Positions 1-11,487 of a stretch of 64,000 bases of DNA are shown piece by piece. The stretch comes from Phymatolithon calcareum (taxonomy: Eukaryota; Rhodophyta; Florideophyceae; Hapalidiales). A model generated the notes under the pieces. It had not been told where the DNA came from. It saw nothing but the letters and a program-made list of their open reading frames with translations, and did no database searches. The DNA is taken from assembly GCA_977006965.1 (NCBI GenBank), contig OZ345360.1, forward strand, positions 434,001-498,000, in the 5' to 3' direction. Within the stretch, counting starts at the first letter, position 1. Each line of letters starts with the position of its first letter. The translations under genes were made by a program, and so were the position numbers.

Positions 1-1743
1 GGGACACTTTGCCTGGTTCTAAAGCCACTACTTCCACTGAGAATGAGAACCTGGTTTGTTGGTCGGGCGAGTCACTAATCTGTTCTCACGTTGTTTTAGT
101 AAAACGGTTTTACCGTCGATTTTGCGACGTGTGATTCGATTCATTGAGCGTCGTGGCACTTTTGGAAGACGAGCTTGGCCGCCTGGGAAAATGGTGTATG
201 TCAGCGATGAAGCAAGTGCTGCTCAAGCTAAAATCGACAAGTGAAGAAGAAAGGGAAGTCGCGAAGGCGATTAATATCATCCTCAGCCATACAAAAAGGT
301 GTAGGAAGGAGAGAAAAGTAATAAGAGTAGGAATCAAGTTGCTTTTAACCTCCAGTTGGGTAACTAGCCCCGTTTACAATATACTACAATACTTCGACAC
401 AGCTCCGAGGCCGAGTTCGTGCAGCAAGGTGACATGACTGACGTGGAGTCAAAAACAATTCTATGCGACGCTTAAGAGACATAAATGGGAGTAGTATTGC
501 TCTTCACTTTGAGATAAAAACCAGATGCTTGGCTACCGCTTTATGTTGATCCGACCTACTGTCAGTTTATATATCCACTTGTTATACCATGAGAGTTCAG
601 GACTCGTGCAATGAGGGGACACGGAATTACTAAATTGGGGAATATGAATAGTTCCCTGGGGGATGCGGGAAATATCGTTTTCAGACCTTTTTGGAGCAAT
701 TGAGAAATGTAAACATGCCGCCATCATTTTTATGCGACAGCCATTATGACTGCAAAAATAGAAGCGCAGCACACTTGGCGACATAGAATCGTGAAAAGGG
801 TGTCATTTATGAAATAGAAAACTAATGCACTATTGTCGGCTTACAGAATGAAACACGCTCGTTTACGGCTTCAAATGAAACACAGTGTGAAATCATAACG
901 ATTGCAAGGCACGTAACCGATGAAGTCACTTGGTTGTGATCAAGGCGCCCACTATCCGCGCGGGCAAGGAGCGAAACGGGCAATCTTTAAAAGCTCTTAG
1001 ACGAGTGAGAAAAAATCTAAACGGCCACTTCTTTGCGCCCTAATAATTAATCCATGATACTTCATGGACTTAGAGTTGATTTTCCTAGAAGAAAATTTTT
1101 TATAAGTAAAAAGGGTGTGTTTGAAGTTCACACCCAAATATCAAAAAAACCCACTTGGGCGTTTTTTCAGGCGATAATATCTCAGTGCTGGGAATTTTTC
1201 TCAGCATTGGGTTTTCGCGCTTATGGTCCCTTTTCAAAAGCTCTATCCGCATGCGAAGGCGAAAATCTTTTCCAAATTTTCTCTGCTGAGATGCGCCCAC
1301 TTGGTCCTAAGGGCAAAAGTGTCCCCTTTCTGCCTACATCAACGAGCGCGCGAGGAAACTGTCGCGAATTGTAGTTACGGAACATCCCGATCCCCACAGA
1401 AAGTGTTCATAATTAATGTCAATAGTTGATTTTATTAGGCTCATAGATGGCAGCCTTTCAAACACGCATGTATTGTGCACAAACGTTTTTCCTATTGGCA
1501 TACAGATACATTCAAACTGCACAGTTGGATATCAACTTATCGCAACAGTATCAAAAGAGACTTGATACATATTCGGCGTAGCCGTGGGCCACCTGGAACA
1601 GTTTTTCTTTGATTATTGATATTTCCCGCATCCCCCTGTCAATCCCCATCTGGTTCCACACCGTATAACAGCAGTATTAGGAGGCCACGAAAAATGTGAA
1701 AGAGCATTGCAGCTGGTCGACAACATCGCGCACACGCAAGTAG

Positions 1744-1785
1744 ACCAAGTTGGTGTTTATCATGATGACAAGCACCCAACTTGGT
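1744..1785. repeat. Imperfect hairpin
   Basis: ACCAAGTTGGTG at 1744 pairs with CACCCAACTTGGT ending at 1785 across a loop of about 16 nt. Similarity continues weakly outward into CA-rich flanks. No mobile element ends were identified. Confidence 0.5.
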
Positions 1786-4740
1786 GTTCGTGTGTGTGTG
1801 ATTTCACAACAAGCAATGTTCTGGTCCGTGTTGTCTCTGCATGACAAGCTCTGGGCACCAAAGTTGGGAACACGATCCAAGGCGTGCTTCCAAGTAAGGG
1901 TGATATCTTCATCCGTCATTGTAAATCATATTCAAGGTTTCGATCAATTCAATTCGCTCCCCAGAAGAAGTTCTTATCAGATGCCTTGGCGGAAATGTGG
2001 AGCAATAGCATATGCGTTAAGAGCTAAATGTTTTCGGTGTTAGTACGGCACCACGTCTTATAGCCGTTTGGGCATGATCAGATACGTAGTTCAGAACAGG
2101 GAGCTCGACAGTTGGTGAACTATGCAAACGACAGTACTGTAGGCGCAACTCGGTCGGAAAAAAGGGCAGTGTTCGGCCGGCCACGTAGCGCACTCCATAA
2201 CCTTACAGAGACTCCAGTGATCGTGTGCATCAGACAAGAGCGTGACCATTCGCTATATAGGTTTGAGTAAGCTTGACAGTACCAGTGCTGGCGTCGTAGG
2301 GACGTTGAGAGAAAAAAAACGAAACGGAACGAACTAAATAAAACATAAAGACGGTCGATGTCTGCGCCACCGTCAAGAGGCGATCCTAGATAAGGCTTGG
2401 ACCTTGACGGAGCGCATGAAGCGGAACGAAACGACTGGATAGCAACTTGCTCGACAACAAGGCGCTGGCTTGCACGGCGAGTCCTCAGGACGCGCATACT
2501 TGAGAGAAGGCTTGGGAGGGAAACTTCGTGCTCTATTTGGTCCCCATTGGAAGAGCAGGGGTACTTGGGCACGCGCGATCACAGCAGTAGAACCGGAACT
2601 AGAATACATCCACCTACATTTACCTGAAAGGTCTGGTCCAATCTACAATGAATACTATCGGCGAAACGAAAAGAATACAGTTGTTCGGGTTCATGAGAGG
2701 CTAAATCCGCGTGTCCCAATGACAACCTAGTTTCGTTTCTCGGATTTGTTGTTCCACAGTGGCGTACAGTAAAGAAGAGCAATCGCCTTCAACTGCCCTT
2801 GCCGTTGCGGTTGTGTTGCTGGTATGGAAAATCCTGATTGTGGGAAATGCATTTTCGAGAAAACAAGGAACATGAAGCGTCTGCAGACTCTTTGGTATGC
2901 CGTTGCGTGTTCACACGAGGGTAATTTGGAGGCACTCTGGTCAGTTCTCCAAGGGCAATTCATTCTCTATTTCACATGATCAGATTCGGAATGTTATACA
3001 TGCCGCCAGTACCCGAGCACAACTTGGAGCGGAAGTCAATCTTGGTCAGCTCAGTGCTCTTTTGGGTGAAGACGGAGAGAAGTGGCAGGTCTAGCTTTCG
3101 CGTCATGTCCGGTCCCTGCTTTGGAATATCAGCGTCATGATTGATCTGCATGAGTAATAGAACAGTATGTGGCCATTCGCGGGCCGAACGCTGTTCACGC
3201 GAATCGCATTTTTCCCAGTCGGTAGGTTGCTACTTCGTAAAACAGGTAGAGTCATTAGTCGTTTCTGGACAAAATAAAACGGATTGCGCCTTAGTTTCGT
3301 TGGACTGAAGGCTTTTCTTTGGTCCGGAGGTCACACAGTAGGGAAATTGAAAATCGAATGTATTTTTGAAAGAGGCAGGCACTTAATTGGTACTTTCTGG
3401 GAAGACACACGCCTCAGAATTCTGACGAAACAAAGCGCTCATAATAAAGAGGCTGCGCCGATTGATTCAGAGAGTTGTCATCGATAAGCCGGGAAGGAGA
3501 AAACGCTTTTCAGCTTTTGTAGAAGTTGATCAACAACTGTACGGCTATGGTTTTATAGTAGTACATGGCACCCCCGCTGTGGGGGATCATCAATAAGTAT
3601 TTTTGCAAGGAAATAGTGAACCACTCGCGCAACCTCCGAAGTTTTCACTCACTCTCTGGCGCAAGCGCAATCGTATAGACTGATTATTCGCCACGACCAT
3701 AATGGCGGGGACATGGTGCAGTGTTGGCATAAGCATTACAGGAAAGTCGGCATTTCGGAGATCTCAAAATGTGTTGACATTTTGAAGCTTCCTGAGAAGG
3801 CGAGAAGACACTTTAACATTACGTGCGGTATCTAAAACATTGCAAACAGCTCCCTCTGTATTCTTGTAGATTAAAATTTAGAAATTAGAATAGATTAGAT
3901 GTGGACCTTTACCGACCCGTATTGGAAAAATGCCATGGCATTTTCCCATATGGGCAAATACAAAAGACTATCAAGTACGTTGTCCGTCAAACGAGCCTCA
4001 GATAGACCAAGATGATACCAGCTAGCTTCTAAGTTGTCTGATGGGTAGTAACCCCGTCTCTACCTCTTTCATTATAACACAAGTACAAGCGAGCTCGGGT
4101 TGTTGCTTTTGTGTATCGCAACGTTATAGGAGCAGTAATAGCTGATAAGAGCAATCTAAGTGTCCGGCACTGATTTGGCTCACCAGAAGACTCTCGCATC
4201 GGAAAGATAAGGCTCTCCTCCCTCCGTCGCGAACAGTAGACGATTCTAACCTTAAAAGAAATGAACGAAAAAACTTCATTCACCGGACGATTTACCTGTT
4301 TAGCTCAAGAGTCAGCTTATTTCATAATTTCTTACATTACTGCTTGCACCCGTTGCACGAGGTCATGTCTCCATTTGAAACTAAAGTCTAGTTGCGTATC
4401 TCTCTGTAGAAATCAGGCCAACTGGAATCAGTCTACACCGAACGATCATTGTTTGCAAGTTTGCATGATCGGAATTCTGGCTCACATTTGAAAAGTATCT
4501 CTCTTTTCGTGCTTTCCAGACTCGAGATCCACTTTTTCCATTTACTGCATCTATCAACTGACGAGACGATGGCAGGACCTCAAGGCTTGCTGTCCAAGAG
4601 CATGTCATAATATTATTCGATCCTCTCGTCGAAATGTTCAGCCCAGATCTCGCAATAATGAGCGCAGCAAACCCTCAGAACCCTAGGTCGCTACAGGTAC
4701 TTAAACGGCTCTTCGGACCTGTCGCATATTCCAGTGCAGC

Positions 4741-4749
4741 ACATATAAT
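4741..4749 (+). promoter_or_regulatory. Possible TATA-like element of the LEA-like gene
   Basis: The AT-rich string ACATATAAT lies about 50 bp before the ATG at 4800. Position and composition are the only support, and the transcription start is unknown. Confidence 0.25.
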
Positions 4750-4799
4750 CCGCAGACCACACAGAACTTCTTCGCAAATCAAATATACCAAGCAAAACC

Positions 4800-5558
4800 A
4801 TGGACATGGAGAAAGCGAAACAAGCCGCCCAAGACGCAGTCGATGGCACGAAGGAGCCTGTCAGCGGTGGGAAAGAAGAAGCCGCTGATCTTTCCGAAAA
4901 AGGCACAGATCACGCGAAGGACTTGAAAAGCTCTTCTACAGACGCCACTGATAAGGGTGCTTCCAAAGTCTCTGACACCGCCGATGCCCCCGTCGAAGGC
5001 GCTTCCGATCTTGCGGACAAAGGCGTTGATCAAGCAAAGGAACCCACAAGCTCTGTTGCGGAGGCTGTTGATAAGAGTGCTTCCAAAGTCTCCGACACTG
5101 CCGATGCCACCATCGAAGGCGCTTCCGATCTGGCCGATAAGGGTGCTGAAAAAGCAGAGGACCACAAAAGCTCTGCTGCGGACACTGCTGATAAGGGTGA
5201 TTCCAAAGTCTCCGACACTGTAGATGCCACCGTCGAAGGCGCTTCCGACATTGCCGACAAGGGCGTGGACAATACAAAGGATGCGGCAGAAAAGGGCACC
5301 GACGGTGCCCAGAAAGTCTCGGACGGCGCAGGGTCTGCCGTCGGCGGTGCCAAGGATCTTGCAGGAAAGGGCGTCGAGAGTGCTAAGAACATTTCAGACG
5401 GCACTGCAGACGCTGTCGGAACCGGGGCCGAAAAAGTTGCCGAAGGAACTGGCGAAGCAGTGGACTGTACGAAGGAGTTAACCGGCAAGACCATCAATGG
5501 TGTTCCGGACGTGGCGGAGGGAGCTGCAGAAGCTGTTGGTAAGGGAAACGAGAAGTGA
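4800..5558 (+). CDS. LEA-like hydrophilic repeat protein
   Basis: A single-exon gene encodes 252 residues. The protein is very rich in Ala, Lys, Asp, Glu, Gly and Ser, with no aromatic core and no membrane segment. Residues about 50-160 contain three tandem 40-residue units (120 bp each) with the core SKVSDTxDAxxEGASDxADKG. The second half has shorter, more variable units of the same flavour (GAxKVxxG, AVGGAKDLAGKG). This composition and amphipathic repeat pattern is typical of group 3 late-embryogenesis-abundant (LEA) proteins, which are disordered and protect cells against desiccation or salt stress; that role is inferred. The start ATG sits in ACCATGG context. An AATAAA-like signal follows near 5855. 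A stress-related repeat protein outside the LEA family is the alternative. Confidence 0.75.
   Translation: MDMEKAKQAAQDAVDGTKEPVSGGKEEAADLSEKGTDHAKDLKSSSTDATDKGASKVSDTADAPVEGASDLADKGVDQAKEPTSSVAEAVDKSASKVSDTADATIEGASDLADKGAEKAEDHKSSAADTADKGDSKVSDTVDATVEGASDIADKGVDNTKDAAEKGTDGAQKVSDGAGSAVGGAKDLAGKGVESAKNISDGTADAVGTGAEKVAEGTGEAVDCTKELTGKTINGVPDVAEGAAEAVGKGNEK
4948..5281 (+). repeat. Three tandem 120-bp coding repeats
   Basis: The strings ATAAGGGTGCTTCCAAAGTC (4950), its variant at 5070 and another at 5190 are exactly 120 bp apart. They encode the 40-residue units of the LEA-like protein. Divergence between units is mostly single substitutions with no indels, consistent with in-frame duplication under coding constraint. 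Confidence 0.85.
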
Positions 5559-5975
5559 TCACTGCTGCGTTGTTCATGATCTACTGGCATTTAAGGCATG
5601 TTTATCGGCGGGCGCTGACCAGTATACTTTTTTTCGATACTGTCCGTCTTGTTTCTAGTTCTTTCGTAACTCATTGCCTGTGTTGGGAAACGCTTTAAGC
5701 TATTACAAATTGTAGTCTGCCTTTCTTGTGTCGCTGTATCTCCATCTCAAACCCAACTCGAGACTCTCTTTTTATGTTCACAACGTTAGCCTGATTAGCT
5801 CTCTCTGATCGCCACCCGAAGAGCAACAATCAAGAAGCATCGAAAATCACACCTACAATAAAACAGATCCATCATCCTGACTCAACTCCCTGTAGTTCAA
5901 TGCAAAGAACCTGTTTGGCCTCTCCGCACCCGCTCCTCCGCAAAAGCTCGTGCGAGTGCTCGAAGTTGTTAAGAA

Positions 5976-6056
5976 AATACATAGCTTGCCAACATCATAT
6001 AGGCAAGCTATGTATTGTTACACGCTGTCCCAAGATCAAGTTGGGACAGCGTGTAA
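5976..6056. repeat. Twin back-to-back perfect hairpins
   Basis: Two perfect stem-loops abut. The first has a 15-bp stem (5976-5990 with 6002-6016) and an 11-nt loop. The second has a 16-bp stem (6018-6033 with 6041-6056) and a 7-nt loop. One base separates them. They lie about 420 bp after the LEA-like stop codon. Similar doubled hairpins recur at 18.2, 21.5 and 22.3 kb. Confidence 0.9.
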
Positions 6057-6978
6057 AACTTTTTCAGTGAGATAGAGTGCTTCGGTCAATGAGAAGGGAA
6101 CCTGATTCGTCACGGGTCGTAGCTTGCTGAGCATCGTAGTCCACAGTTCATTGGGTTCAAATCGAGATTGGGAAGCATTGCCGTAATGAAAATCTATGCA
6201 TTAGCGTTTGACGACTCGTGCAGTTCTCCCCCGCGACAGCGTTACTGTACAGAATCTGGCGGAAGACTCTGAAACAAAATATGTTTATTTATATGAAACC
6301 ATTTGCGCGAATGTCTGAAAACCCTAGTAATGACTGAGGGCCTTTCCAAACCGCAGCAAACTGTTTCCCGGCTATTTGCCGAAGGTGTTTGCGAGTTTCA
6401 GATTTCCAGGGCGCTGTAATGGACCTTCAGTGCAGCAATTTTTGATATTTCCGACAGCTCGTCGTAGTTGGACTCACAATAATGAAGTTTGGCTAGAAAA
6501 TTCGATTCCTCTCCTACAATTACGATGAAACCAATGACAATTGCTTTTAGAATTAATAAGTTGGTTCGCTGCAAATGCAACTTGATGATGAAACGACAAA
6601 TTCGAAACTTATAGGGCTCGTGCCCCTCAATTTCTACTTCCGAAGCATCAAGACAAGTCGACTCAACTCTTCTGACTACTCACTTGTATGTTCTTCTAAT
6701 TGGACTTGTCTCAAAATTTCTGCGTATTCTGCATCGCGCTGTGCTTAAAATTCCAAAGATATTTGAACTAGGTTCGAAAATTTGTGGCATAAGCTAATTG
6801 TACTCAACTCGAACCACTGGAACTTGTTCACAACACACCTTGCAATGTTGTTTTTTCAGGTACTTACTAGTCATTCATTCTTTTTGCCTCTCTAACGGAG
6901 CTAGCTGCGATACAAGGGCCTTGACTTCTTCCATTCTATCCTATCGCTAGCGAGTTTGACTATGGCTTTCACGTCTCA

Positions 6979-8535
6979 CCCAGGTACGTCACCTCATACC
7001 GCTTCAGTAGGGCACAATTGGGTTTTCGGAGAGACAAGAGCACATATCTGGCGATACTTCGCGCAAAAAGTACTATGCAAAATGGCCACCCGTACGTTGC
7101 TGTACTCGACCTATCTGCAGCTTATAACAGCGTCCCAAGGGATATCCTCCTTGAACGACTGAAGAACAAGATACCGGCATACATCACAAGGATGGTATCT
7201 TACCTGATGAAACCGTCGTGGATCACGTCGGCAGGAGACGAAACAAAAACGTGGTACATTATCGACCGAGGTGTTCCCCAAGGGTCCCCCCTCAGTCCAT
7301 GCCTATACAATATATTCATGAATACGTTCTCCGAAGCTGCCGCCCAAGTACCAAGAACGTGTCAGAACATCCAGCGCAATTATTTGCTGATGATGTTCTT
7401 CAGGCTAAGAATGCCAAAGGGTTGCAAAAATTATTGGATATAGCCACGAAGTGGGCAGGCGAGAACTCCATGAAATGGAACACAAAGCCAGGAAAGAGTG
7501 AGGTCCTTAAGTACAAAGGCCTCCCAAAGAAGAAATTTTTCCTTGCAGGAAAAGAGCTGCATCAGGCCTGGAGACTATCCTACCTGGGGATCAGTATGAA
7601 CAACAACGGAGTCACGGACGATACAGCAATTTCAAGAGTTCGGAATGCGATGGGATGTATACGCAAACTCCGCCAAAGAGGCTTGAACGTCAGAGGATTC
7701 CAGCCAGCCACTTGCATCAGGATTTTCAAATCATTGATTCTCCCCAAGTGGGAGTATGCCATTCACCTGACCCCGATTGCCAAACGTCTGTTATCGGCAA
7801 TCGAAGCAGCAGAAGGTCTTTTCTTCAGGTATGTTTTCGGAAAATATGCCGAACATCGAAGGGAGCGGATGCGAGTGCTCTGCCGACTCGCCGGCCCACA
7901 GATGAAGAGAGCGCACCAGGCTGAAAGGTTCGTCTTAAGCCTGGTAAGACGGAAGAAGTACCTTGAGCTCGCAGAAGAATACCAAGGAAGAGAAGAAGAC
8001 CTGGAAGATGTGTCAAAGGATATTGGACATCTTAGAGAAGAGAAGCACCTCAACGAAGCTCTAAAACAAGCAGAAGAAGGTATGGTATCAAAAACCGGAC
8101 GCATACGGAAAGAAGCAAAAATATGGACGTTGGAAGAAGAGGGACGGACAATTAAAATCCCGGTCGACAAGCCGAATGAACTACCAGGAGTGTTATGCAT
8201 AAGGGACAGAACTGCGCGGTTGAGATGCCTGAGATTTCTTTTCAACAGAGCTCCTTTGTGGAGAAAATCAGTTTTAGCAAAGTACTTTGGGCCCGGTGCT
8301 GTGGTTGAGCTCGTTGTGCTACAACGGACACTACGGTGCATGAAGATGGAACAAGAAACAGAATATGAATGCGAACGACTCACTCGAGCCCTCGCAGGAA
8401 TTCGGATTAAGGAGATATTAGGAGGCTAGTAGAGAGATGAATGTGGAAGACAGCGAGAAGCTGCCTTGTTAATCAAATTGAGGTTTTGGGAGCTTTTAAA
8501 ATACATATAATCCCCCCCCCCCCAGGTACGTCACC
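6979..8535 (+). mobile_element. 5'-truncated LINE (family A) with target-site duplication
   Basis: A non-LTR retrotransposon fragment of about 1.53 kb lies between two copies of CCCAGGTACGTCACC (6979-6993 and 8521-8535), which are read as its target-site duplication. The 5' end is truncated inside the reverse transcriptase (RT) domain. The 3' end runs through a non-coding tail into a run of 12 C just before the second repeat, where a poly(A) would be expected. Another piece of the same family starts near 63699. Confidence 0.75.
7018..8429 (+). pseudogene. LINE A reverse transcriptase, truncated and frameshifted
   Basis: The first frame carries QLGFRRDKSTYLA, AVLDLSAAYNSVPRD and GVPQGSPLSPCLYNIF, which are RT domain motifs of non-LTR elements including the first catalytic Asp region. 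A frameshift between about 7345 and 7370 moves the reading to the next frame, which continues with LFADDV (the catalytic Asp pair), the thumb region (SYLGISMNNNG) and a long C-terminal part ending at 8429. The N-terminal endonuclease and the start of the RT are missing, so the copy is dead. The family has no RNase H after the RT. Confidence 0.85.
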
Positions 8536-8574
8536 AAAGATTGATTTTAAATGGCAACCAGGCACTTGTCTAGT

Positions 8575-9040
8575 GAGCGCCCTGGTCAGAAGACGTACAA
8601 AATGCCGTCAAGGAAGTAGAAGCAACATTCTTCAATCAAGTATTCGGGCCACTGGCCCGAGGAAGGAAGGACAGGCTCCGTCTCCTGTGCCGGATCCAGG
8701 CGGCTCCACATCGTCGAGAAATGTTGGCCTTCAAAATGCTGAGAAGGAACAAAGAGAAGGAACGTATGTATCCAAATGAAGTACCCGAAAGCAGAAACAA
8801 CCATGAATTGCAGTACACAAGGAAAGATATCGCCGCGATGGAAACCAGAGAGCCGTTTGGTGAAGCTGTAAAGCATATCGAAACAAACCAATCTTCACAA
8901 ACACTTCGATCTAAATTTCTGGCAATGGAAGGAGACCGTCTAGAATCGAAGCGGAAAAGGAAGATTCCATACGATAAGACAAGTGAATTGCCAGCAATAC
9001 TCAAGTTCCCCAAGGTGAAGCACAGGAAGAGGGACTGATT
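8575..9040 (+). mobile_element. LINE B 3' coding fragment
   Basis: The sequence from GCCCTGGTCAGAAGACGTAC onward is closely similar to 62632-63080, the C-terminal coding part of a second LINE family. The matching protein segments include MLRRNK(E/A)KERMYPNEVPE and AMETREPFGEAVKHI. The frame is broken before 8721 and shifts again at its end (KVKHRKRD). Neither RT nor endonuclease is present. It lies directly after the LINE A insertion. Confidence 0.8.
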
Positions 9041-9327
9041 GCGAGAATACAATCAGCTCGATACAGGGCATCAAGAAGGAAAAACATTAATAATTTCTGG
9101 CTTCACCATGCGCCATGCTGAAAAGACAACAAGCTCTCTCTTGGCGTAAAACTACTGTAGTTTTTTAGGAAACAGTTCCATTGCGCTACTACTCTGCACA
9201 AAAGCTAACGATGTCTGCTGAACCTTGAATATGTGCGTTTAAGACGAACAACGCAGCTGGTTCAGGATCTCGTGTGCCCTTGGTAACGTCTTCACGGTGA
9301 TGGAATTTAAACGATAACAATATCTCA
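9041..9327. other. Intergenic, no feature seen
   Basis: Short unique-looking sequence between the LINE B fragment and the outer end of the palindrome arm. No frame or repeat was recognised. Confidence 0.4.
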
Positions 9328-9489
9328 GTTCTCATCCACCGTTCACGGTGCTAACATATCGAAGATACACGACACCAACCACAGGTGCATCCAGGCTCAA
9401 TCCCACTCTACCAGTGCTTACCAATTCAATTTCCCCTGATATGAATGAAACGCTAAATACCCAAAAGCAATTCTAAGCTGTGCCGTTTG

Positions 9490-9828
9490 AAATTCCTGTC
9501 GAATGTCAGTGAGATCAAAAACCGATCACCCATCACCCTTGCAATGCTCACAGAAACGCTAGATGGATTGAGGTCCCAGACTGGGAACGTCCAATTCTGC
9601 AGAGTCCCGCTAGCTCCGGAGTACAAACCAACGTCACCAAGGGCCCTTGCTCCTCGCTGTGGACTGCCTCCGCAAGAGTTGCATCCCGTGTTGCCGAAGT
9701 GCTACGTCCATCGCGCGGTGATTATCGACGAAAACTTACCGTCCCCTGACTCTGTTCCGATCCCCGGTCTGAAATCAAAAAAAACACCATTTTCCTTATC
9801 GGTTCTCATTAATGCTTTCTGCCGCTAG
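9490..9828 (+). other. Unidentified open frame in left arm, broken in right arm
   Basis: An open frame of about 112 codons lacks an ATG near its start. Its mirror on the minus strand at about 17408-17751 lacks roughly 53 bp and is therefore split into two frames. Shared segments include SEIKNRSP, MLTETLDGL and HRAVIIDE. No family was recognised. It may be an upstream remnant of the BCS1-like gene in the same orientation, but nothing in the sequence proves this. Confidence 0.25.
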
Positions 9829-10239
9829 CAGCCGTGTGTCTTCCTACCATCTTGCAGACTTCCGAGGCTCCAATTGATCCACACCTACTGTAAGCCTTCA
9901 TGATATTGTAAAAAAATTAGGAACAACCGGTAACGGTCATCTGTTTCAGCCCCGGGTCTGAGTGTCCCCAAATTATCTTGCAGTTTGTGCGTGCATCGTC
10001 AACAAATCCAAGAGGCCTCCTGTCTCAGTGCAGGACGTGGTGGCAGTGTATCGCGCACTGCATCTATTCGCGAAGGAGCTCGGCACTCTGCCGCAGCCTT
10101 CTAAAGACGCGTTGGAGTGAGATTTCTTCGAAATTAGCTCGATTGTAAAACTATCGCAATTTCTCTGCGTCTGCCATTGATGGTAGTTTCCGGCAAAGTA
10201 AGAGATTCAAGACAGGCAGAAGTCTACACAACAGCAGTT

Positions 10240-10872
10240 TGCTCACCTGTGTATCGGAAACTATTCTGCACCATTTCTGCCAAAATTTCCGCGAACAACA
10301 CAAAATTGGCCCGCCGGGTGCTGGAAAGTCAGAAAGTACTCGGGCTTTTTCAGGCACACTTAATATGTTGGCGAGTTTTCGCGCTCTTCAGAACAGCTCC
10401 ATCGGCAATATCCAGATTCAAGGAGCGCGGCGGTACGTGTCTCGGTCACCCATGCTTGTTATTGATGGTATCAACACTCTGTTTAACGACAAGCGCACGG
10501 CTGAAACATAGTCACCTCATGCCTTCTCCGAATTGCTCAACTCGATAGACGGACAGATTTTTGTGAAATCACATCTCGAATTTAGACCCAGCGCTGATGA
10601 CTTTGGGGCGCTTGGATGGAAAGTTTGAATTCAAGCAACCCGAATGCGACCAAATTACGAGCAATCTCAGCTTGTATCAGGATTCCGGTGGGAAACTTGC
10701 TGAAGAGTTTGCAGATGCTGCTTTCGCCGGCCCGGCCTCGCGGAGAAAGAGGCGCGGGCATTGCCACGTTCAAGATATCATTTTCACGAGAAGAATGAGA
10801 GTATCAGAGAGCGTCGACCGTCTTGTTAATGTCCGCGCCGAACTTTTTAATATCGACGAAAAATTAGCATAG
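10240..10872 (+). pseudogene. BCS1-like AAA-ATPase pseudogene, left copy
   Basis: The frame contains a Walker A motif GPPGAGKS, a Walker-B-like strand MLVIDGINTLF, then SELLNSIDGQIF and, in another frame, LDPALMTLGRLDGKFEF followed by LAEEFADAAF. This order (P-loop, LLxxxDG, LDPALxxxGRxD, helical lid) is that of BCS1-type mitochondrial inner-membrane chaperones, which help assemble the cytochrome bc1 complex. An in-frame TAG follows the Walker B region (about 10509) and a frameshift lies near 10575. The N-terminal targeting and BCS1-specific parts are not visible. Both lesions also occur in the right copy, so the gene was already dead when the palindrome formed. A related non-BCS1 AAA protein is possible. 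Confidence 0.6.
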
Positions 10873-11204
10873 AGTCGCAAGCCGCAAAGAGAAGAGTTAA
10901 GCGGGAGAAACAGGTTTGTAGAAGAAATATGAAAAGAAGACATTGAGAGAGCCGTCAAGTACAAATGCTCCGAAATGGGCAACAAAACAGGCCCATCCAG
11001 CTCCCGTTCGATGAAGGGGCACGGCAAAGCGTTTACATTGCCTACATATTGCTCAGCGCTCGCGTTTGTGGATAACAATATTTGATTGGAGGGAACGTAA
11101 ATTGGAAGGGTGGCTCTTTGGATGCAGGTAGAGCTGGAGCGAACAAGTAGTCTGTACTATGGTGCAGTAGCTGGAGCATTTCAACTATCCCTTGTTTCTC
11201 CTCC

Positions 11205-11213
11205 TTTTATATA
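11205..11213 (-). promoter_or_regulatory. TATA-box-like element, left arm
   Basis: Mirror of the TATATAAAA at 16078-16086, here read on the minus strand. It lies downstream of the EED stop and points outward toward the BCS1-like pseudogene, antisense to it. No gene with a good start follows. Confidence 0.35.
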
Positions 11214-11487
11214 GCTCGTCGGGTCGCCGGACAGATCCCGATGATCCAACGACGCCGGCGAGGGTCCGGTAGTTTTGCAGTCGACAAGGTTGGACGACAT
11301 GAGTAATGAGCAAAGAGTTTTAAATGAAATCAAGATAGCTGAAGTTGCAGTAAGGACCAAGACATGTCACACTTGGTTCTGCAGAAGTATGTTAGCCTGC
11401 ATAAATAGTATCTAGGCTCCTAAGCAGATTGGAAATATTCTCTCCGCATAGCCATGAACGGAATTAGATCCAATATCGTACCGCTGG

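Larger units (their letters stand above)
1..4799. other. No supportable gene; scattered small hairpins
   Basis: No open frame here shows a recognisable domain, a convincing start or a splice pattern. What can be seen are short inverted repeats: 1113-1135 (stem GGGTGTG/CACACCC), 1744-1785 (stem ACCAAGTTGGTG with a near-perfect partner) and 3924-3947 (palindrome centred on TGCCATGGCA). The stretch is probably decayed repeat or intergenic DNA. Confidence 0.5.

Noticed and set aside
5030-5590. Minus-strand frame over the LEA-like repeats
   Set aside because: Antisense of a repetitive coding region; no independent features.
5976-6056. Intrinsic transcription terminators
   Set aside because: Hairpin-plus-T-run termination is bacterial; this is eukaryotic DNA and only a weak T stretch follows.
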